DNA from: Macrobrachium rosenbergii
Taxonomy: Eukaryota; Arthropoda; Malacostraca; Decapoda; Palaemonidae
Direction: 5' to 3'
Assembly (NCBI RefSeq): GCF_040412425.1
Contig: NC_089792.1
Location: 20,424,789-20,488,788, forward strand
Length of the DNA: 64,000 nucleotides
In this document: positions 56,236 through 64,000 of the stretch, piece after piece
Layout of the letters: every line of letters begins with the position of its first letter
Position numbering within the stretch: the first letter of the stretch is position 1
Made by a program: the position numbers and the translations under genes
Notes under the pieces: generated by a model
Databases searched by the model: none
What the model was told of the DNA's origin: nothing
The model's input: the letters and a program-made list of their open reading frames with translations, nothing else

Positions 56236-57340
56236 CCATGGCATAATGTTATGGCTATTGCCTATGTATTTTTTGGAGTTTGCTGTTATATAATTATTTT
56301 CTTTCCTTTGCCGCCTTTCTTTTTATTTCACTTCTATAATAAAAAAAAAGAAGCCCCCATACTGCTTGATTGTATTGTGAGGTTTGTAAAAATCAAATAG
56401 AAATTTTAGCTGGGGTTAATGTGGCTTTTATCTCCACTCCAGAAGATGTCAAGAACATCATCATTTTTTCTCACATCTTCTGTTGCCTGTCCATCAGGAT
56501 AACCTATGAATTACAGGCAGTTCGTCATTGCTGCTGACCCCAGATTCAGTTCCGTAGGACTTCAGTCTGTGAGATTAGAGCTACTTGAATTTAGGACAAA
56601 CATCCCTGATGTGGCTTTCTCCATACCCATATTAATTTCTGTTAGTTTTTATAATATAATTATAAAACTATAATATAATTAGTTTTTATAGTATAAGTAT
56701 AAAAACTATAATATAATTTGTTTTTATAATATCATTACTTTTACTAGAAGTCTGGGCAAATCTAAGTCTATGGTATTTTGTTCATAATCATTCTTCATAA
56801 AACTTTAACAAACAATTTGTTTACATCGGAACTTTATGGATAGAGGGTATAGGACTGACCAGCTATTGTGGGGAATAAGTTCGAGGAGTTTACTTGGTTA
56901 ACCTGCCATATTAAACTATTCTTTGATATCTAAATTCAGTTGAAAGTCGTTTGCATATACAGGAGGGTAGGAAGCGATGGTTTCTTGACAAGTGGAATAA
57001 ACGACAGTAGTTATGAACACAGGGCATGAAGTGAGCGTAGGTGAGTAGCACTGGTCTGATAAGTATTATACAATGAAACATTTATATAAAAATTCCAATA
57101 AAACATTGCAACGTTGGTGGGGATGCATATTGCCAGTATGGAGGCGCGTAACTGAATTGATGGATTGATGAAGGTATATTTCCTAAAAGTCTTAGAAATG
57201 GACTTTAATTTTCTTTTGACCTTGTATTATTTCCATCTTTAAGGGCGCAAATGCTGCCGGGATTCCTCACTCGGATTAAACCTAACGTTATTTTTTCCTT
57301 TTATTTTTATTGTTCCCATTGTTATGAGTTAGGTTGTGTT
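56236..57340. other. Mostly unassigned sequence
   Basis: A self-similar block at 56640-56735 repeats ATAATATAATT and TTTTTATA in both orientations. Nothing else recognised. Confidence 0.45.
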
Positions 57341-57344
57341 ATTT

Positions 57345-57415
57345 ATTACACACCCCTTCGAAATCTTTTAAATAAGAAAAATAGAAAAATATGCTGCGAA
57401 AGTAGAGTAAGCGAA
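57345..57415 (+). other. Exon-like dispersed block b (family 2), copy 4
   Basis: YTPLRNLLNKKNRKICCESR aligns with DPLRNRLRVKLVCVRES of copy 3 and with copy 1. Confidence 0.3.
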
Positions 57416-57545
57416 TTAGGAGTTTTAATATCAGGTCTGAAATGAGATGACGGTGCCGCGGACGATTGGAACATGATGTAATAAACCCAGAAGGTTTACA
57501 TTTTTGTGAAGATGTTGCATGGTGTAAAAACAGTTACCCCATCTT

Positions 57546-57731
<186 letters not shown>

Positions 57732-57896
57732 AAGTTGATGTCAGCTAAATAGCTACAACTCCTGCAACGCTGATGTCTTACCCTTCTTTCTTTGCAATTC
57801 TTTGTTCTCATTAAGAGTTGCATTATATATTATATACATTCCATTTTCCGGAACCCCGTTTATGTCTTTTAACATTTCGTTAATGGACATGTATTC

Positions 57897-58782
<886 letters not shown>

Positions 58783-59098
58783 GGAGGGTAGTGCCGCTAG
58801 TGCACCTCATGAGGTGCACTGTAGGCATTACTTATGGTTCATTGCAGCGTCCCTCCGACCCCTAGCTGCAACCTCTTTTATTCCTTTTACTGTGCCTCCG
58901 TTCATATTCTGTTTCTTCAACTTACTTTCCATCCTCTCCCAACAATTGTTTCATAGTGCAACTGCAAGGTTTTTCTCCAGTTACACCTTTCAGACCTTTC
59001 GACTATCAGTGACCCTTTCAGCACTGAATGACCTTTTTAAGTCCCAGCGATTAGACTTTGCCCTAAATTCTTTATTGTATTCTTTTTTTTTTTTTTTG
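58783..59098 (+). mobile_element. Decapod SINE-like element, near full length
   Basis: GTAGTGCCGCTAGTGCACCT, the palindrome TGCACCTCATGAGGTGCA, GGCATTACTTATGGTTC, GCAGCGTCCCTCCGACCCCT, TTTTACTGTGCCTCCGTTC, CATAGTGCAACTGCAAGG, TTTTTCTCCAGTTACACCTT, CAGCACTGAATGACC, AAGTCCCAGCGATTAGAC and TAAATTCTTTATTGTATTC then T-rich tail. All blocks match, in order, the minus-strand copy at 1580-1877. Confidence 0.82.
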
Positions 59099-59159
59099 CG
59101 TTTCATTGACCGTTTTGATTTTCTTTAGCAGGTGCCCGTTAGGGAATTGTTGAATTTCA

Positions 59160-59353
<194 letters not shown>

Positions 59354-60470
59354 GCGTGTGTGTGCGTGTGTGAATATATCCTTTTTAAACGAAAAAGTAT
59401 TAGAGAGTAAGCTAAAATAACTTCCTGAACACCACATATAAATAGATAGGCAACTCAGTGCTTTGTCTTCATATCTTGCTTGTCTTCTTCTCACCTCAGT
59501 TCAATCATACATCCCCCTTACAGAACAATTCTAAATCACCTTCCTTCTAATTCTTGAATGAGCTTTCTTGTTTGACCTTCTATTCAGTTTTCAGTTTTAG
59601 TTCCCTTATTTCAAAGCGTTCTCCAGGGTCTCCCATGCTGGAGGCTTGTACAAAAGGGCAAAATATCCAGTGGCTTCCACACCATGCGTTGCCACGTCTA
59701 GGGATTGCCACACCCTAACCGTTAACGCCTTCCATTCCCTTTATTAGTCAAAGTTATATTATCTCAGAGTACATCATCTCTCTCTCTCTCGTTCTCTCTC
59801 TCCCTGACAAACACTATACGGAGCTAACGCCATAAAACCAACACGACCTTACCCCAGTTTGACCTCCCCTCCCTCCTCTACACACACATGAGTTCACCCA
59901 TTAATTATCCAGTGTCATAAAGATGAAGAAGATAGGAGGGGTAGAGGATGTGAGGGTGAGAAGGATGCCGATGAAAAGTAGTTATGGAAGCTACTGAATC
60001 CTGTAACTGCAGATTGCAAACTTTGAGCGATATAATACTTGACTTTAGTGGATTCGAAATGTGTGAAAAGAGTGAAAGAACGGTGTTGGTGAAACAGAAA
60101 TTTTGGGTGGGTGTATATCGTACTACACCTGTCAAAGGTGAGATCATAATTGTTATACATTTATTTTATTTTATTTGCTGTTTCAGGCGTATGCATTTAT
60201 GTTATTTTTTTGGTGTCGTACATTGATCTGGCTCTACAAATATTCAGATAGGCAAACGTCACATACAGTCATTTACAGTGTTCGCTACTGCAAATGCTCA
60301 AAAAGATCTCATTTGCTTCATAAGGAAATTACCTTCTAATCACTATATTAATAGTATTGATTTTGAATTACAGTAGACCGACCAAATGAATTGTTAGCAA
60401 ATTCAACATGATAACGCATCAAGCATACAGACCGCTGGCAAAAGTGGCAGAAGAAAATGACGTAGAGAAT
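59354..60470. other. Unassigned sequence
   Basis: A short interrupted (CT)n at 59779-59802; nothing else recognised. Confidence 0.45.
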
Positions 60471-60602
60471 GTATCTTAATTAATTCAAAGTGCATAAGCA
60501 ATGTGGCTATATAATAATAATAATAATAATGAATGAAGCACAATTCTATTGAAAACGGCTAAAACAAGCGTATCTTAATTCAAAGTGCATAAGGAATGTG
60601 GC

Positions 60603-60663
<61 letters not shown>

Positions 60664-60697
60664 AGCACAATTCTATTGAAAAACGGCTAAAACATGC
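60471..60697. repeat. Tandem duplication enclosing (AAT)n
   Basis: Unit 1 (60471-60569) and unit 2 (60570-60697) both read GTATCTTAATT, AAAGTGCATAAG.AATGTGG, CTATAT, (AAT)n, GAAGCACAATTCTATTGAAA, ACGGCTAAAACA.GC; a third start GTATCTCG is at 60698. The AAT tract has 6 units in unit 1 and about 18 in unit 2. Confidence 0.92.
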
Positions 60698-61258
60698 GTA
60701 TCTCGTGAACTCTCAGTTTAAAGGTTTTCAATAGAAACGATGTATAGATATTAGGGGAATGTAACAAGTATCCTATATTATTATTATTATATTACTACTT
60801 CTCTATTCCTCCGGATTCCATTGAGGTCCAACTGCCGGTTTTTAATGTGTTATTGACAAGATTGCTTTGTAAACAATTGATGAGTTCACGTGCGCGATCT
60901 CATCACCGCTTAAGCCTACTCAGTGAAGTTGGGAACCTTGTGGTCTAGTCAGTGCTTGGAGGATGATCACCAAGAAATACCAGAATCTTTTGGGACACAA
61001 ACCCTAGCGACATCCGTAGGCTAAGGCGTAGGGGTAGCAGCCGCGTTTTCGAAATATTGGTGAAAGAGAATGGTTAACGTCTGGGGACACAGCCTTCCAG
61101 TTTCTCAGCAAGTGTCGAAGAATGAGGTTGCTAGCTCCACACCTCTTAACACCACACCCTCAGATATTTCATCCATATATAGCAGAGTGGACTGATTGGC
61201 TGTAGGCCACTTTAGCTGATTACACCTGTCATAGTTAGCGGTGTAGTTGACTCATTTT
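60698..61258. other. Unassigned sequence, possible SINE-like piece
   Basis: TTGTGGTCTAGTCAGTGCTT at about 60939 resembles a tRNA-type box A as in decapod SINEs, but no convincing box B follows. Confidence 0.35.
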
Positions 61259-61263
61259 GTATA

Positions 61264-61342
<79 letters not shown>

Positions 61343-61406
61343 GTTTATATTGTATACATACAAATATATATATATTTATATATGTTTATATTGTATACAT
61401 ACAAAT

Positions 61407-61488
<82 letters not shown>

Positions 61489-61505
61489 CATATATATATA
61501 TATTT
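61259..61505. repeat. (AT)n region with internal 55-bp duplication
   Basis: AT array; GTTTATATTGTATACATACA occurs at 61341 and 61384 between AT blocks. Confidence 0.95.
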
Positions 61506-61550
61506 ATTGGTATTCGTGTCTATATTTACAAAAAAAATCTTATACTGAAT

Positions 61551-61900
61551 TAAAATTGACACTATCAAGAATGTAATCTCCATACTCGATCCCTCTAAAG
61601 TGCATATATCGGGTGAGCACTCGACCTAATGAACATTTAAAGCGTTAATTACCGAATTCCTTATTTATTGCTGCTGGAAGCTAATTTGCTCGCTCAAAAA
61701 TGGGGTGAATGTCAATATTTTCTTTTTTCCTGAGTAATTAACTTTCGGGTGCGTGAGTAGTTTTCCTTTCGTCCGGTATTATTTCCCTTGATTTTATTTG
61801 TTTTTTTTTTCTTTAGGGTTTCTTTTAGCAGGTTGGGCGGGAAAGTGGGGAATGTGGTCAGAGCTCGTTAAGATGTTTTCGAGGAAGAAGAGTTTGGAAT
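61551..61900 (+). repeat. Dispersed repeat family 3, copy 4
   Basis: TAAAATTGAC, AAGAATGTAATCTCCATACTC, GGGTGAGC, GAACATTTAAAGCGTTAATT, ACCGAATTCCTTATTTATTG, GAAGCTAATTTGCTCG, then GGGAAAGTGGGGAATGTGG and GCTCGTTAAGATG; longest copy of the family. Confidence 0.75.
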
Positions 61901-61913
61901 TTTACCCCCACCC

Positions 61914-61916
<3 letters not shown>

Positions 61917-61979
<63 letters not shown>
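61917..61979. repeat. (TC)n microsatellite
   Basis: Pure TC run ending the family 3 copy. Confidence 0.98.
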
Positions 61980-61983
<4 letters not shown>

Positions 61984-62635
61984 GTCCAGAGACATGTACT
62001 TATTCTCATAATTTCATATTTATCACCCGAAGAAATAATATCATGAAGTTTGGAACTGTAGCTAACAGAAAGAGTGCTTGGATTTGGAAATATCAGTCTT
62101 AGAATATTGCCAATTTACTACACAATGAATGTGTGTCTTTTGGACTCCATTTGCTTTTGGCAGAGACAACGTCTGGGCCTCCAGAGCGTTTGGTTGCTAA
62201 ACTATGGAGCTCTTGAGTTTTAATCGTGAAGAAAAAATCCTTATTTTTTTATTATTTTGTTTTGATCCTTTCAGCTAGAACAGTGTATGACTTATTGGTT
62301 ATGATCTTCATCTTCTGTGGTCGTTGGAATTCTTGTTATATACACTAACACCTGTATGTGTGTTTGAATCTTTTTGTTTCGTTAACATATTTTGTCATTT
62401 AAATTGATAATCTTAAATACATTTATCCTTTAAGATTCTGACCTTCAGTTTGGCTGTATCAGTGAGTATAAAGAGTCGTCGAACACCATCCCGTTTTTCA
62501 AAACCCGAAACTTATTCTGAAAATCCATAGAAGGGAAATGGTATCTCACAGAACAAGGTTGGCTGCAAAGTGTAGAAATTGGCTGTCGAATATTTTTATC
62601 TCGACCCTAATTGTTTTTTTTGATCCATTCTCCGA
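61980..62635. other. Unassigned sequence
   Basis: Nothing recognised. Confidence 0.45.
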
Positions 62636-62639
62636 GATA

Positions 62640-62815
62640 CATCCAACTTGAAACGTTTTATAGCGAGTTTTATTGGGATAGTGAAGAAACTGAATATGTG
62701 GGAAGTTGGTATCCTTTATTTTTCCCCTTCCTTATTTGTATTTCATTTCCTCGTGATATACTACCGCTTAGGGAGCCCCATTACAAAAACCTTTCACGGT
62801 TAAAAGTCATTTGAA
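62640..62815 (+). other. Exon-like dispersed blocks (family 2), copy 5
   Basis: Block a reads EFYWDSEETEYVG (about 62665-62703). Block b after ACTACCGCTTAG reads EPHYKNLSRLKVI (about 62775-62813). Confidence 0.35.
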
Positions 62816-64000
62816 TGAATTAAAGACCGTTTTTGTTTATGACATTGCACGTCGTTCTTTCACTTTTCCTAATTTTTTCTTTCTATATTTATCACTTTTT
62901 TCTTATGTGGCTTGCCAAAAGAGACTATAAATTCAACATTAAATGTTTTTAGAGGCTCTATTTTATTAGGTTTTCATTTTCTAAAATTCTTGAAAATCGG
63001 TGATAAAACTTTTGTTGATCCACCTTTGATAAAAGAGACACATACTCTATACACACAATCCAAAGACACACATATTCGAAATTTATTATTTATGCTATAT
63101 ATATATAATAAGGTATTTATAAATTATTAACAATAATATAACTGTTCTATTTATACATATAAACCAATATATATATATATCTATATGTATATACATGTAT
63201 ATAATCTGGTATAAATATGTATATGTATATAATAACTATATATAATCGTTCTGTGATATATATAATGGAATCCCTAATATATATATTCATATATTGATTA
63301 CAAAATATTAATTAACAGGAAGTTCCCAGATTCATGAATGTGTTAATCTTTTCTTAAGAATACGTTCCGGCATCAATTGCATTCAGTAAGACCGTTCTGA
63401 TAAAAGCTATGGACTCGTTGATTGACAGTGTTACAACGATGCCTCTACAGAATAACACCTGGTAATGCATTTTAATCGGTTGCACCATATCTGTCTTTGC
63501 GTTTGCAATCATCAAAGCATAAATGAAAGTTCCCTTTAAATTTGAACAACCTTAAAAGGTCAAGCGTCTGTTGGCGGTTTTTTCCAACCTAATAGTCTAG
63601 TAATGATCGAAGTTACTGAACTCCGATGATGGTTTAAATCATAAACACTGGAAATGAAAGTCACCATTTTTAGTTTTCTTTTCTATTTAAACAGATAACT
63701 GCTCTAAATTCATGTACAGAAAACATACATCTCTTTTATCTAAATTTATTTTTATTTTTATATTCAAGACATGATTCTTATATACATATATATGTATATT
63801 GTGTGCGTGTATGCTTTTCCCATCTGTATTATTTTGTAACTTTTATTTATCGTCAGAAGACTTCCGCGTTCCCTGTGGCACTTGCATGTAAAGTAAAATT
63901 GCCATGCTTGCAAAATTCTCCAAGGGACGTAATAATATATTTTAGAAACGGAAATTCTGCAAACGAGGTGCGTTTTCTCCTCATGGTCTGGAAACTATGG
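62816..64000. other. Unassigned AT-rich sequence
   Basis: Includes degenerate TATA tracts at 63090-63300 and 63780-63800; nothing else recognised. Confidence 0.45.

Noticed and set aside
60930..61010. tRNA gene or tRNA-derived SINE head (TTGTGGTCTAGTCAGTGCTT)
   Set aside because: Box A-like only; no box B or cloverleaf can be drawn, so not called.

Overview
This 64 kb window looks like gene-poor, repeat-dense nuclear DNA of a decapod crustacean. I base this on long pure (AT)n, (CT)n/(GA)n and (AAT)n arrays every 1-2 kb, on several copies of a SINE-like element whose 3' part (CACTGAATGACCTCATAGG ... TTGGCCTTTGGCCTAAAT ... TATTC tail) I recognise from decapod sequences, and on decapod-style non-LTR, Penelope-like and MITE relics. 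A caridean shrimp is possible, but the rank below Decapoda is a guess. I see no convincing intact host gene, no tRNA or rRNA gene, and nothing prokaryotic. Most long open frames are translations of (AT)n or (CT)n repeats.

Layout. 0-10 kb: unassigned AT-rich DNA, a minus-strand SINE (1580-1877), a plus-strand LINE relic (3800-4650), a composite repeat with a nested SINE and a visible target-site duplication (6655-7415), and a 300-bp palindrome (7744-8041). 10-18 kb: a minus-strand LINE relic (10330-11880), microsatellites, an old tandem duplication, and a 90-bp minisatellite (17221-17560). 18.1-25.1 kb: the main object, a complete LTR retrotransposon with ~910-bp LTRs inserted inside an (AT)n array. 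It carries a broken Gag and aspartic protease, a further zinc-knuckle/RS-rich segment, and no recognisable reverse transcriptase, RNase H or integrase. 25-36 kb: LINE scraps, a MITE-like repeat, a second 300-bp palindrome, a Penelope-like relic (30811-31440), a PIF/Harbinger fragment (34060-34534), and a complex of palindromes around 35.1-35.9 kb. 36-64 kb: four LINE relics of different lineages in both orientations plus an isolated endonuclease remnant, two more SINE copies, and three families of short dispersed blocks. One of these families looks exon-like and may be the trace of an old local duplication.

The elements do not form a pathway. The window records successive insertions: LINE and Penelope relics are full of stops and frameshifts (old), SINEs are intermediate, and the LTR element with two very similar LTRs is probably the youngest large insertion. 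All peptide matches were made by eye from family knowledge; no alignment or database search was run.
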